A DNA stretch of 64,000 nucleotides from an uncultured Prevotella sp. (GTDB taxonomy: Bacteria; Bacteroidota; Bacteroidia; Bacteroidales; Bacteroidaceae). Position numbers and translations under genes: made by a program. Shown here in pieces: positions 8,080 to 17,152 of this stretch. The stretch covers positions 43,093-107,092 of the forward strand of contig CAJOEC010000006.1 of the NCBI GenBank assembly GCA_905233425.1, given 5' to 3'. The notes beneath the pieces are model-generated. The model saw only the letters and a program-made list of their open reading frames with translations, made no database searches and had not been told where the DNA came from. How positions within the stretch are numbered: the stretch's first letter is position 1; each line of letters begins with the position of its first letter.

Positions 8080-10713
8080 ATGAACAACGGACAAGCCTAT
8101 TTCAAACACCAGCTTACTGTTGCGCTACTGTGTCTGCCGATACTTGCGGCGGCACAGGCGCGCAGCCGTGCTGACGCAGAAAAGATTGCTCTGCGACAAT
8201 GGGACAACAGCTATGAAGCGGCGCACAAGAAAAGCGTCGCCAAGAGTACACCCATGAAGTATGGAGATATGTCCTGCTTCGTCGTGACAAGAGCTGACAA
8301 AGACCAGCAAAGCCCACAACAGGGCTTTGTGCTGGTCTCTGACAGTGAAAACGGCCCCGCAGTGCTGGCATTCAGCGACGAGGCCACATTTCCCACCTCA
8401 CGACTGCCCGAAAGGATTCAGACATGGATGGAGGCATACACGCAGATACAGTCGGGCGACGGTAACAGCGTGAGACAATGGATGGAAGCATCCAAAACGC
8501 AAAGAAGCGACGTGGCACCACTTCTCGGAGCAAGAGAGTGGGACCAGAACAACCCCTACAACCTGCAATGCCCGACTGTCGACGGCAGACGATGCCCATC
8601 AGGATGCGTGGCAACAGCACTGGCACAAATTATGTGCTACCATAAATGGCCAAGTACAGGAACTGGAACTAACGAATACCTTACTAACACACTTGAAATA
8701 CCTGTCTATTACGATTTCAGCAGTACAGAGTTTGAATGGGACAAACTGAAAGACTCATACGTCCCCATGGAAGAAATACTTGACGAAGAGGGAAGCGTAG
8801 TGGACGACGGCAAATTCTTGCTCACATCAATAGCCATCGACGACAATTCCAAGACCATGACGAAATGCTATGTCAGGGTCAACGGCCTCAGGGTCATGGG
8901 TCAGTCGACATTCAAGGGAGAGACCGCCCTAATACTCACCGACGACAATGGACAGTTCGCTTCTTACGCATCGTCGGTGACAAGCGTCAACAGCAGTTTC
9001 TCAGGAAAGCTGATTGATGACAATTCTTTCCTTCTCAATGTTCCGGCATCACTGCAAAACGGGACCTACAGGGCTTATTGTGCTGTACGTGCCGAAGGTG
9101 AGGAGGAGTGGTCGCTCGCCTACATCACCGGCACGGGAAAGACAAACTATATACCTATAGAGAAACACGACGGGCACTTTGCTGCCCAAGACACGGAATA
9201 TCCGCTCAATTCCGCCACCTACGACCCCACCCCTATAGCAACACTTCTACAGGCCGTCGGGGCCGCCGTGAACATGGACTACACGCCGGAAGCAAGCGGA
9301 AGCAATGACGTTTACGTCAAACACGGCCTTGTGGACTTCCTCGGCTACGACAGCAACATCTTTTTTGCTTCGCCCGACTATTTCTCCGACAGCGAGTGGC
9401 ACGACATGCTGCAGAAAGAGCTGGCCGAAGGACGTCCCGTATATTACACAGGTCAGGGCATGACCTCAGGACATGCCTTCGTCATCGACGGATTCAAGAC
9501 CATAAGTGCCAGTTCACTGCCCGTCCAGATGACAACCGACGACAGCGACAGCATAGTCTATTACCATGTGAACTGGGGATGGGGCGGACTGTGCAACGGG
9601 TACTATCTGCTTAACTTACTACGGCCGTCATCGGCAGGCACTGGAGGATCGTCGGGTTCGAACTACAGCAACAAGCCGACGATGCTCATAGGCATGAAAC
9701 CCGAGGACGGAGTGTCGGAAACAAACATACACTGTGGCAGCATAGAGACTCTCAACGACGTGTTCTTCCCCGGACAGTTCATGCCTATGCGCCTAAACAA
9801 CATCACTGTGAACTCAAACACGGAATACAAAGGAACGCTTACGCTGGAACTTCATGACACCGACGGCACTGGCAACGACAATCCTATCATCTTACACCAA
9901 GAAACAATAAGAATAAACCCTTCCATAAAGCATCATTACATCTCCTACCAACTGCCCAAGGACATACCCCCTGGCAGCTACATAATAAAAATGTCGTGTA
10001 CGGCCAACGATGGGACAGAAGCGACGGTTAGCGGCAGCCAATGGCCAACAATAACCATTAAGGGCATTGACGAATGGAATGGAGGCCCGCTGACACAGCC
10101 ACTGCAGGAACTGGCCATCGGCGGCAATCTAAGACTCTCGACAGGAAGCGCCAATGACGGAGTGCTGACTGTAGCTATAGACTCACTCGCCAACCCCATT
10201 ACCGGCAATCCACGCGGACAGTTGGCTGTGCTTATATGCGATGCCGAGGGCAAGATGCTGGCCGAGCCACAAGAAACGACAAGCGTGGCCGTCGGCAGCT
10301 ACGCCGTCTCTAAGGCCAGAGTCAGTACCGTCATTTCGAGAAACATTCCCGACGGCGACTATACCCTCCGCATAGGTATGCTCCCTGATGGCGAATTGCT
10401 GTGGACTTTCTGTGACAGAATACACTGCATCGATTTCCTGTGGTGGGCCAGTTTCTCGCCACTAACCATCGACATGAATGTCTCAGACGGTATCGTCTCA
10501 ATCGTAGGGGACGACTATAATGTCAACCCATTCACAGGCGCCGACATTCCTTGGGAAAATGCCATCGAAGCAGCTATCCTCGACAACACAGCCAGGACTG
10601 ATGCCATCTTCGACCTTCAAGGCCGCTTGGTGGGAACCGACGCAACGCCTGCCGAAGCTCATGGCATATACTTGCTCCGAAAAGGACACAAAACAGTGAA
10701 AGTACTGAAATAA
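8080..10713 (+). CDS. C10-family cysteine protease (streptopain/interpain type) with type IX secretion signal
   Basis: This 877-residue secreted protease has a signal peptide (LLCLPILAAAQA), then a Spi-like propeptide beginning SRADAEKIALRQW, then the catalytic domain. The nucleophile is C176 in PSGCVATALAQIMCYHKWP, the histidine is H465 in SGHAFVIDGF, and the NWGWGG motif follows. The nucleophile and histidine are about 290 residues apart, roughly twice the spacing in SpeB, because a beta-rich stretch (about residues 230-360) is inserted in the catalytic domain. Further beta domains follow, and the C-terminus (FDLQGRLVG ... HGIYLLRKGHKTVKVLK) looks like a type A type IX secretion sorting domain. 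It probably degrades host or dietary protein at the surface. The neighbouring small proteins could be inhibitors or partners, but I see no direct evidence for this. Confidence 0.88.
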   Translation: MNNGQAYFKHQLTVALLCLPILAAAQARSRADAEKIALRQWDNSYEAAHKKSVAKSTPMKYGDMSCFVVTRADKDQQSPQQGFVLVSDSENGPAVLAFSDEATFPTSRLPERIQTWMEAYTQIQSGDGNSVRQWMEASKTQRSDVAPLLGAREWDQNNPYNLQCPTVDGRRCPSGCVATALAQIMCYHKWPSTGTGTNEYLTNTLEIPVYYDFSSTEFEWDKLKDSYVPMEEILDEEGSVVDDGKFLLTSIAIDDNSKTMTKCYVRVNGLRVMGQSTFKGETALILTDDNGQFASYASSVTSVNSSFSGKLIDDNSFLLNVPASLQNGTYRAYCAVRAEGEEEWSLAYITGTGKTNYIPIEKHDGHFAAQDTEYPLNSATYDPTPIATLLQAVGAAVNMDYTPEASGSNDVYVKHGLVDFLGYDSNIFFASPDYFSDSEWHDMLQKELAEGRPVYYTGQGMTSGHAFVIDGFKTISASSLPVQMTTDDSDSIVYYHVNWGWGGLCNGYYLLNLLRPSSAGTGGSSGSNYSNKPTMLIGMKPEDGVSETNIHCGSIETLNDVFFPGQFMPMRLNNITVNSNTEYKGTLTLELHDTDGTGNDNPIILHQETIRINPSIKHHYISYQLPKDIPPGSYIIKMSCTANDGTEATVSGSQWPTITIKGIDEWNGGPLTQPLQELAIGGNLRLSTGSANDGVLTVAIDSLANPITGNPRGQLAVLICDAEGKMLAEPQETTSVAVGSYAVSKARVSTVISRNIPDGDYTLRIGMLPDGELLWTFCDRIHCIDFLWWASFSPLTIDMNVSDGIVSIVGDDYNVNPFTGADIPWENAIEAAILDNTARTDAIFDLQGRLVGTDATPAEAHGIYLLRKGHKTVKVLK

Positions 10714-10743
10714 CAACTCTCAACAACTCAAAACTCAACAACT

Positions 10744-11484
10744 ATGAAACAGTTTTTTATCCTTCTGGCAACATTGTTCTTCAACACCATGGTAATGGCA
10801 CAGCCCGGACCGCCCGAGCCTTTCCCCATAGACCGCAGTTTCAAACCCACACTCGAGTTCCTCCAGAAAACATGGGAGGGCAGCTACTGGGGAGTCGTGC
10901 CGCCTGAGCGACAGCGCTACCACATCTGCCGCACACTACAGCTGAAAGCCGACATGACATTCACCAACAAGATAACCATCGCCACCGACGAGGAGTCGAA
11001 AGCCACAGTGCTGCTCCAGGAGAAGGGCAAATACACCTACGACGGGGCTGGGACGTTGTCCTACGACGTGGTCAGTGACTCAACTGTTGACATGAAGGCA
11101 TGGATGGCTGACGGCACAGAGACTTATACAGTTCACAACTATGCCGACGGCGACGAACAGAACTACATCGAACAGGCATCCTTCACATACGCCGACGGCG
11201 GACAAGGCGATGACAGTCGGCTGTGGGTGGCCTTCGACCAGAAATTCATGTCGGACCAGAACCAGAACATGAAAGCCGTCTACACCATGAAGGCTGTGAA
11301 AGAAGAGGGAACTGGCATCAGCGACATCACTGCGGGACGGACACATGAGGGCAGAGCCTACGATTTGCTTGGACGCTCTCACCACTCAACCCTCAACCCT
11401 GAACGCTCACCCCTTAACTCTCACCCCTCCTCCTTAGGGGCGCGCATAGTCATCGTTGACGGAAAGAAAATCCTTAAACACTAA
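10744..11484 (+). CDS. Small secreted protein, paralog of 11488 and 22891, with interrupted sorting domain
   Basis: The 246-residue protein has a signal peptide ending VMAQ. Residues about 30-180 form a small beta-rich domain shared with the genes at 11488 and 22891: FLQKTWEGSYWG at the start, a KGKYTYDGAGTLSYDV core and a RLWVAFDQKF element near the end. The C-terminus looks like a type IX sorting domain (AYDLLGR ... IVIVDGKKILKH). It is split by about 22 residues (SHHSTLNPERSPLNSHPSS) encoded by a CTCAAC-rich tract and a CCCCTCC...AGGGG palindrome, both members of repeat families found across this window. The start is preceded by another CTCAAC-type tract. It lies 30 bases after the protease gene and 3 bases before the next gene. 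The domain's function is unknown. Confidence 0.75.
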   Translation: MKQFFILLATLFFNTMVMAQPGPPEPFPIDRSFKPTLEFLQKTWEGSYWGVVPPERQRYHICRTLQLKADMTFTNKITIATDEESKATVLLQEKGKYTYDGAGTLSYDVVSDSTVDMKAWMADGTETYTVHNYADGDEQNYIEQASFTYADGGQGDDSRLWVAFDQKFMSDQNQNMKAVYTMKAVKEEGTGISDITAGRTHEGRAYDLLGRSHHSTLNPERSPLNSHPSSLGARIVIVDGKKILKH

Positions 11485-11487
11485 ACA

Positions 11488-12186
11488 ATGAAAAGTCCCG
11501 TATGTTGCGACTCTGTCGCACACCCTCAACGCTCAACGCTCTGCCCTCTCCTTTCGCTGCTTGCACTAATGGCTCTTGCCATAGTGCCGGCAGCGTGTAT
11601 AGGCAGCATCGACGAGCCAGAACTGCCAGAAATGCTGTCCGAACCAGACAACATTGTCCTGCCCGACACCATTCCCATCGACTCAGCGTTCATACCGTCG
11701 GCCGATTACCTCATGACAACATGGATGGCAGAATACTCAGGATACGACCCACTGCAGCAGGACTATTTCACCATTCGCCGACAGATGGTGCTCTCCCCAA
11801 CAGGTGCTTACGACTGCTATGTGCAGGGCATACCCACCAGCCAGATGCCTGCCACCACAGCCACCGTGCCCGAAGCGTCAGCTCCGGCAACTCAGCAAGT
11901 GCTCATGAACTTCGAGCACGAGCATGGCACTTACACTTACGACAGCACACGATGCAGGCTCACATACCGGGTGGAATACGACTCGCTGGTGAATTTCGCC
12001 ACCGGGCAGATGGAACGCTTCAACTACCGACTGGGCGAAGGACAGGCCATGCAGACCAGGTACAACGAACATGTATGGATGACTGAGGAATACCAAGGGA
12101 AACGGCAGTGGGTGCGTGGAGACAACACTCTGCGCAGCTCCGACAATCACGACCTGCCGCTGTCATACCGAATGAACAAACAATAA
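11488..12186 (+). CDS. Lipoprotein paralog of the 10744 and 22891 proteins
   Basis: This 232-residue product has a lipoprotein signal with lipobox VPAAC followed by IGSIDEPELPE. The n-region before the hydrophobic core is unusually long and is partly encoded by CTCAACG repeats (HPQRSTLCPL), so the start may have been extended by repeat insertion. The mature domain matches 22891: YLMTTWMAEYSGYDP against YLQGSWLGEYEGWDP, FEHEHGTYTYD against FEHEEGTYTIG, and GKRQWVRGDNTL against GKRKWITQDNSL. Function is unknown. Membrane anchoring next to a secreted paralog and a secreted protease suggests a cell-surface role. Confidence 0.75.
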   Translation: MKSPVCCDSVAHPQRSTLCPLLSLLALMALAIVPAACIGSIDEPELPEMLSEPDNIVLPDTIPIDSAFIPSADYLMTTWMAEYSGYDPLQQDYFTIRRQMVLSPTGAYDCYVQGIPTSQMPATTATVPEASAPATQQVLMNFEHEHGTYTYDSTRCRLTYRVEYDSLVNFATGQMERFNYRLGEGQAMQTRYNEHVWMTEEYQGKRQWVRGDNTLRSSDNHDLPLSYRMNKQ

Positions 12187-12197
12187 ACAGCCACAAA

Positions 12198-12800
12198 ATG
12201 ATTAAAACCAAGGCGTTTAGCATGTTGCTTTTCCTGCTCATTTCTGCCACATCCAACGCGCAGATATTCTCCAACGACCGCTGGAAAACCCACAACATAG
12301 TCACACTAAAGAAATCGGAACTCTTCGTCGAGGCAAACTTGGGCATCAACATCACTCCCAACAAGCGTACCGCCGATTTCGCTTACATGGCTTTCGGCTA
12401 TGGTAGGCCGTCAGCAACAAACCCGTGGAGAAAGTTCCTCCCCGCAGCTACAATGCCGTCGGGAATGACCAACGACGAGATGCGACAGTACATCATCGAC
12501 AGCACGAGCCGGCTTCATGCTTTTAAGCTGGGAGCCGGATGGAACCACTATTTCAACCACAACATAGGATTTTACGCACAGGCAGGATGGGCCACAATTG
12601 CCGATTTCTCAACAGAGGCAGCTGAAGGAGCAACAGACGAAGTACAGACAGAAACCAAGGAAACATTTATCTATAACACAGTGCCTGTCGAACTCGGAGT
12701 CACTGCTTGTGCATGGAAAAGGCTCACCGCACAGCTCGGATTCACTTATATGTGGAAAGAGATACCACTCATAACATTCGGCGTAGGATTCACATTTTAA
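12198..12800 (+). CDS. Small outer-membrane beta-barrel protein (PorT-like)
   Basis: I chose the ATG at 12198 because the open frame upstream (to 12108) lies inside the preceding gene, and because this start gives a normal signal peptide (MLLFLLISATSNAQ). The mature protein of about 180 residues alternates polar and aromatic residues (FYAQAGWATIADF, AQLGFTYMWKEIPL) and ends VGFTF, a typical terminal barrel strand. The size and pattern match the PorT/OmpX-like eight-strand barrels of Bacteroidetes. It starts 11 bases after the lipoprotein gene, so it belongs to the same operon. Ligand and role are unknown. Confidence 0.65.
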   Translation: MIKTKAFSMLLFLLISATSNAQIFSNDRWKTHNIVTLKKSELFVEANLGINITPNKRTADFAYMAFGYGRPSATNPWRKFLPAATMPSGMTNDEMRQYIIDSTSRLHAFKLGAGWNHYFNHNIGFYAQAGWATIADFSTEAAEGATDEVQTETKETFIYNTVPVELGVTACAWKRLTAQLGFTYMWKEIPLITFGVGFTF

Positions 12801-12802
12801 TT

Positions 12803-12845
12803 TTCGTGTAATTCGTGTAATTCGTTGTTTCGTGTAATTCGTTGT
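12803..12845. repeat. Short tandem repeat of TTCGTGTAA-type units between two genes
   Basis: About four to five imperfect 9-bp units (TTCGTGTAA, TTCGTTGTT) fill the space between the stop of the barrel gene and the start of the next. This is one of several 9-bp-period intergenic arrays in the window; see 32202-32399 and 51557-51673. Confidence 0.7.
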
Positions 12846-12855
12846 AAAAAAACTT

Positions 12856-13665
12856 ATGGTAATTCGTTCCTTTTTTCTCCTTACTCTTCTTTGCCTCCTT
12901 CCATTCTGTCCTTGTCAGGCCCAATATAGGGGGTTCACAGGCACCGTCCACCAAGCGGGGGCCGTGGCTGCCATGAACATCACCTCAGTACCCAACACCG
13001 AAGGCCAGCAGACATTCCGTGACCTCGGCGTAGGTGCCGTCTATGACCTCCACTACTATGCCACCAAGCAGATAGCCCTCGAGGCCATCACCTCGTTCAT
13101 GTACACCCCGGCACGCTATCTGCGCACAGCGGTGCCACAAGGCAACAAGGCCAACCCGTGGAAGACAATACTGCCCATAGACGGACGAGTCTATCTCGGA
13201 CCGTCAGAAGACTTTCAGATGTACATTGGTGCAGGACTGCAGTGGAACATGCTCGTCATGCCCAACGACTCCCAACCCTCAACACGCCGCACCACCCACC
13301 AGCTCAGTGGGAACAGTGTCGTAGGACTCACCTTCCTTGGGCCGCAACGCTACATGGTGCATTTCACTCTCGGGGCAAAGTTCCACTTCCCCATCATTAA
13401 CAACTCTGCCTTCAAGGCCAACGACTCTCAACTCTCCGACCTCACCACCACCGACCTCTCACGCGACCGCGACTGCGTCACTATCGGCGGAGGCATAACC
13501 TTCGACCTCGACCGGCATAAGCGGATGGCCGCAATGATAAACTACGAGTACCCGTTAGGAACACTCCCCCCCCTCAACGACGACGGTTCCCACGACCACC
13601 GGCTCGCACACCAGACACAAACCATATCACTCGGCATAGTTTACCACATAGGAGGAACAAGATAA
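12856..13665 (+). CDS. Secreted outer-membrane beta-barrel protein, uncharacterised
   Basis: The 269-residue product has a signal peptide (LLTLLCLLPFCPCQAQ). The remainder shows barrel-like periodicity: a LGVGAVYDLHYY strand pair, VYLGPSEDFQMYIGAGLQW, RYMVHFTLGAKFHF, and a final strand SLGIVYHIGG followed by TR. No specific family could be named. It follows a similar small barrel (12198), from which it is separated only by a short tandem repeat; the two may be distant paralogs or functional partners in the same surface operon. Its own start sits immediately after an A-rich run, usual for Bacteroidetes leaders. Confidence 0.65.
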   Translation: MVIRSFFLLTLLCLLPFCPCQAQYRGFTGTVHQAGAVAAMNITSVPNTEGQQTFRDLGVGAVYDLHYYATKQIALEAITSFMYTPARYLRTAVPQGNKANPWKTILPIDGRVYLGPSEDFQMYIGAGLQWNMLVMPNDSQPSTRRTTHQLSGNSVVGLTFLGPQRYMVHFTLGAKFHFPIINNSAFKANDSQLSDLTTTDLSRDRDCVTIGGGITFDLDRHKRMAAMINYEYPLGTLPPLNDDGSHDHRLAHQTQTISLGIVYHIGGTR

Positions 13666-13671
13666 TCTCAA

Positions 13672-13724
13672 CAGCCACTGTGCCCGAAGCCTCAGCTTCG
13701 GGACCCTCAACCCTCAACCCACAA
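13672..13724. repeat. Hairpin plus CTCAACCC tract (dispersed repeat)
   Basis: An 8-bp-stem palindrome (CCCGAAGCCTCAGCTTCGGG, 13683-13702) is followed at once by CCCTCAACCCTCAACCC. The same combination, GCGCCC-AAGCG-TTAGCG-TCGGG then CCCTCAACCCTC, occurs inside the kinase gene near 50930-50965, so this is one dispersed element family and not just a terminator. As there is no T-run after it, a terminator role is unlikely. Confidence 0.65.
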
Positions 13725-13732
13725 CATAGAAA

Positions 13733-15550
13733 ATGTTATTACACACTCTTTCATCTTCATGCTGCAAGTCAGCAATCATTTTCAGCATCCTATCACTTTT
13801 CTCAGCCTGCATGACTGTTGAAAACGATGACAGCATCACACTGAGCGACACAGAGATCACATTCCAGCAGAAAAAAGGCAGCGAGATAACCATTACCGTA
13901 AACGCATCAGGGAGCTGGCGAATCACCGAGATGCCCGACGACTGGCTCGAAGCAAGCCAGGGGCGGAATGCGGCAAGCACCGCCAGCAGTGTCACACTTC
14001 ATACGAAGAAAGAGAACCTGGAATTTGACGAAATCGCAGACCATGTGCTCTTCGAGTGCGGAGAGGCAAAGGCAACGCTCAACGTCAAGCAGCTGTCGAA
14101 ATTCAGGAAAGACGTGCAGGCTGAGCCAATGAGATACAAAGGCGAAAGCGGTTATGACGATATCACACGGACGACAAGCTACGGACTGTCAACATTCATC
14201 CTGCCAAGCAATGCCGCCTATTTCTATTACAAGATATTCAGGAAAGAAGAGTTTGAAGGCATCAAGGATTTCTCCAAGAACGTGGAAAACCTCATAACAG
14301 GCACTGACTGGGTAAAGGAGACAGAAGCACAAGACTTCCACCTTTACACCGACACACTGAAGCCAAACGCCACCTACTACCTCGTTACTGTGCCATTCTC
14401 CCGGGAACAGACAATAGGAATACCGTTTAACAAAGCATACGTCACGAAAAACACCAACGACCAGCCAAGGGCAGAAATTACGGTCAATAGCAGGACAAGC
14501 AAAGCCATGTTCCCCACCGACGACGATGCAGGGAGAAACCGCACTGCCTATAAATGGAAAGTAAAGCTCTCCGGGGCAAAAACCGACAAATACTATGTTT
14601 ATGCATGTGCCGGAAGCGAACCTTTCACTTCCTACAATGTCGCTTCGCAACAGCCCGAACCTGAAAGACGAGGGGCTATGCTGACTGGGCTTATCTTCCG
14701 CGAAATAAAGATGAAGGACGGAGTGAAAAGCCATTCGACGGAACTTAACGGGAAAGACGTCCACGACTACCTCTATTTGGAAAGAAGCGGTGAATATGAA
14801 TACACCCTCGAAGCCGACGAAGACGACAAATACCTCGAAATAGCCGTCTGGTGCGTGAAAGAGAACGGCGAGTTCTCAGGACTCGTCTGCGACAGCGTCT
14901 ATACCGTCAACAACGGGATTGTCAGCACCGCACAAATAACGAAGCCTAACAGCGCAGTAGACCTCGGACTGCCGTCAGGGACAAAGTGGGCCGACATGAA
15001 TGTCGGAGCTAATGCCCCGGAAGACTATGGATTCTACTTCGCCTGGGGCGAAACAAGAGGATACCACGAAAAGTACAACGGACGGAAATTCAACTGGGAA
15101 AGCTACGCCTGGGCAGGCAACAGCGAGCACAGCCTTACAAAGTACTGCAATGACGCTGCATACGGCAAGACAGACAACAAGACCGAGTTGGACCTTTCAG
15201 ACGATGCCGCACGCGCAAACTGGGGAGAGCCGTGGCGAATGCCAAATGCCGACCAGGTAAACGAGCTGCTACAATACACAAGCAAGAAATGGACCATGGT
15301 GAACGAGGTCGAAGGGTGCAGGTTCACCAGCACCATCAACGGCAAGTCCATATTCCTGCCGGCCGCAGGCTACCGTTATAATGCCGAGTTCCGCGAAAAG
15401 AAGAAAAACGGCTATTTCTGGTCATCATCCCTATATCCTTCAAAGTGCACCACAGCAAGCGGATTCTATTTCATACAGTCAGGAATGGGATTAGTAAGCT
15501 ATGATTTACGCTGCTGCGGATTCACCGTCCGCCCGGTTATGGGTAAATAA
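13733..15550 (+). CDS. BACON lipoprotein with C-terminal FISUMP domain
   Basis: This 605-residue lipoprotein has lipobox FSAC (C26). A BACON-like domain occupies about residues 35-125 (ITFQQKKGSEITITVNASG). Residues about 130-395 are the same uncharacterised domain found at 3767 and 15572 (KYYVYACAGSEPFTSY, YLEIAVWCVKENGEFSGLV). The last 200 residues, from AVDLGLPSGTKWADMNVGA to FTVRPVMGK, match the Fibrobacter succinogenes major paralogous (FISUMP) domain family, with its WGEPWRMPN, YFWSS and FTVRPV signatures. FISUMP domains are found on many secreted Bacteroidetes and Fibrobacter proteins and are thought to act in surface binding. The upstream 67 bases hold a hairpin/CTCAACCC repeat. Confidence 0.8.
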   Translation: MLLHTLSSSCCKSAIIFSILSLFSACMTVENDDSITLSDTEITFQQKKGSEITITVNASGSWRITEMPDDWLEASQGRNAASTASSVTLHTKKENLEFDEIADHVLFECGEAKATLNVKQLSKFRKDVQAEPMRYKGESGYDDITRTTSYGLSTFILPSNAAYFYYKIFRKEEFEGIKDFSKNVENLITGTDWVKETEAQDFHLYTDTLKPNATYYLVTVPFSREQTIGIPFNKAYVTKNTNDQPRAEITVNSRTSKAMFPTDDDAGRNRTAYKWKVKLSGAKTDKYYVYACAGSEPFTSYNVASQQPEPERRGAMLTGLIFREIKMKDGVKSHSTELNGKDVHDYLYLERSGEYEYTLEADEDDKYLEIAVWCVKENGEFSGLVCDSVYTVNNGIVSTAQITKPNSAVDLGLPSGTKWADMNVGANAPEDYGFYFAWGETRGYHEKYNGRKFNWESYAWAGNSEHSLTKYCNDAAYGKTDNKTELDLSDDAARANWGEPWRMPNADQVNELLQYTSKKWTMVNEVEGCRFTSTINGKSIFLPAAGYRYNAEFREKKKNGYFWSSSLYPSKCTTASGFYFIQSGMGLVSYDLRCCGFTVRPVMGK

Positions 15551-15571
15551 AGACAACAACAATAAACTATT

Positions 15572-17143
15572 ATGAACAACACTATTTCTTATGCACGGAG
15601 CGCGGTGCTGATGGCATCAGCACTCATTCTTTTCACCGCCTGTCCAGATGATTCTGTTGACCCACCTGTTACCGTTGACAGCCTCTCTCTGAGCACTCAC
15701 GACATCACGTTCCAGTACACCAAGGGTAATAGCCAGCAGGTGACAGTCACCTCCTCGGCCAGTTGGTCGATAGCTCAAACCGTCTCCTGGCTTGACGTAA
15801 GCAGTAGCAAAGGCGATGGCAATGCCAATGTGCTCACCCTTACCACAAAGGAAGAGAACAGCCAGGTGGGATTCTCCGACTACAGCGACCAGCTCATAAT
15901 ACAGGCAGGGAGCAAAAGGGACACGCTGAACGTTATACAGAAATACAAGTACGATGCCGGGGTATGGGCAAAGCCGTTGGTGAGCAACTATCCATCGAAA
16001 GTCGAGACATCTGTCTTGGAGATGACCTACGGCTATGCCTGCCAGATAGACATGAGCGACAAGGTGAGCTACTGCAACTACAAGCTGCTCACCACCGACG
16101 AGTGGGATGCCATGAAAACCGACAACGACAAGATTGAGTCTACAGCAAAGACATGGCCACGCATAAGCGACCGTGGCGAACTCATCTGGACCAACAGTCT
16201 GAAGCCCGCCACGACATATATGCTCATATTGGTGCCATGGAAGTCGGGGGCTGAAAGAGGTGTCATCAACCCCGTATTTGTCACCACGCGAAAATACGAC
16301 TCTGCGCCATCCCTGCAGATAGAGCCGCAGGCCGTCATGGCCACCGACCCTGAGACAGCCGAGAACACGCTGTGCTACAAATGGACTGTCAACAAGGGCA
16401 CCAACGACGAGAAATACCTTGTCTATGCACGCGTCGCCCACGACGAGTTCACCACCTTCACCGACGCTTGGGGCAGCAGCGACCCGGCCAGAAACGGCAT
16501 ACGCCTGGCCTACTGGCTGCGCGACGCATACCTCTCCGACCAATCAGGCAACCGTAACCCCATGTTACTCGTCAACAACAAGGCAGGAGAAGGCGGCGCA
16601 CACGAATGGATGTGGATAGACCGCAAGAACAACGGAGACTACGAACTCCGTGCCGACACGAAGGCCGACCAGTACCTCGAAATCGCCGTTTGGGGCGAGA
16701 CAAATGGTACATTCTCAGGGCTTATCTGCGACAGTGTGTTCCGCGTGCAGGAAGGGCGCATCGTGGGAAAGGAGATAAAGCCCGACGACCCACCAACACC
16801 ATCGGCTACCATCATCGTCAGCGAGGCTCCGCTGTCGTTCACTGCCGAAGGAGGCACTAAAGAGATTACTGTCACAGGCTCCGACCAATGGACGGCTACA
16901 ATAAAGACCAGCGACGGCTCATCGTGGTGCACCATCACCCCGACGACAAAGCAGACGGGCAACGGAACCATTACCGTGACTGCACAAAAGAACTCCACAA
17001 CAGCCTTGCGTACTGCCACCATCACCGTGAAGGGAGTGCAGACCGAAAAGACGTTCACCATAAACGTGACCCAGGCCGCCTTCGTGGAAACATTGCCAGG
17101 AGGCGACGACAACATCACACCAAAACTAAGCAGGAAAAAATAA
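15572..17143 (+). CDS. BACON lipoprotein, paralog of 3767 and 13733
   Basis: The 523-residue lipoprotein has lipobox FTAC (C24) followed by PDDSVD, acidic residues consistent with surface export. It has an N-terminal BACON-like domain (about 37-125, with TVTSSASWSI), then the shared middle domain (about 130-395, with KYLVYARVAHDEF and YLEIAVWGETNGTFSGL) and a C-terminal BACON domain (about 407-503, with TGSDQWTATIK and SSWCTITPTT). The order BACON, middle domain, BACON is a shorter version of the 3767 architecture. Spacing of 21 bases upstream and 9 bases downstream keeps it in the operon. It is probably a surface adhesin or glycan-binding lipoprotein; the specific ligand is unknown. Confidence 0.8.
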   Translation: MNNTISYARSAVLMASALILFTACPDDSVDPPVTVDSLSLSTHDITFQYTKGNSQQVTVTSSASWSIAQTVSWLDVSSSKGDGNANVLTLTTKEENSQVGFSDYSDQLIIQAGSKRDTLNVIQKYKYDAGVWAKPLVSNYPSKVETSVLEMTYGYACQIDMSDKVSYCNYKLLTTDEWDAMKTDNDKIESTAKTWPRISDRGELIWTNSLKPATTYMLILVPWKSGAERGVINPVFVTTRKYDSAPSLQIEPQAVMATDPETAENTLCYKWTVNKGTNDEKYLVYARVAHDEFTTFTDAWGSSDPARNGIRLAYWLRDAYLSDQSGNRNPMLLVNNKAGEGGAHEWMWIDRKNNGDYELRADTKADQYLEIAVWGETNGTFSGLICDSVFRVQEGRIVGKEIKPDDPPTPSATIIVSEAPLSFTAEGGTKEITVTGSDQWTATIKTSDGSSWCTITPTTKQTGNGTITVTAQKNSTTALRTATITVKGVQTEKTFTINVTQAAFVETLPGGDDNITPKLSRKK

Positions 17144-17152
17144 AGAAAGGGA

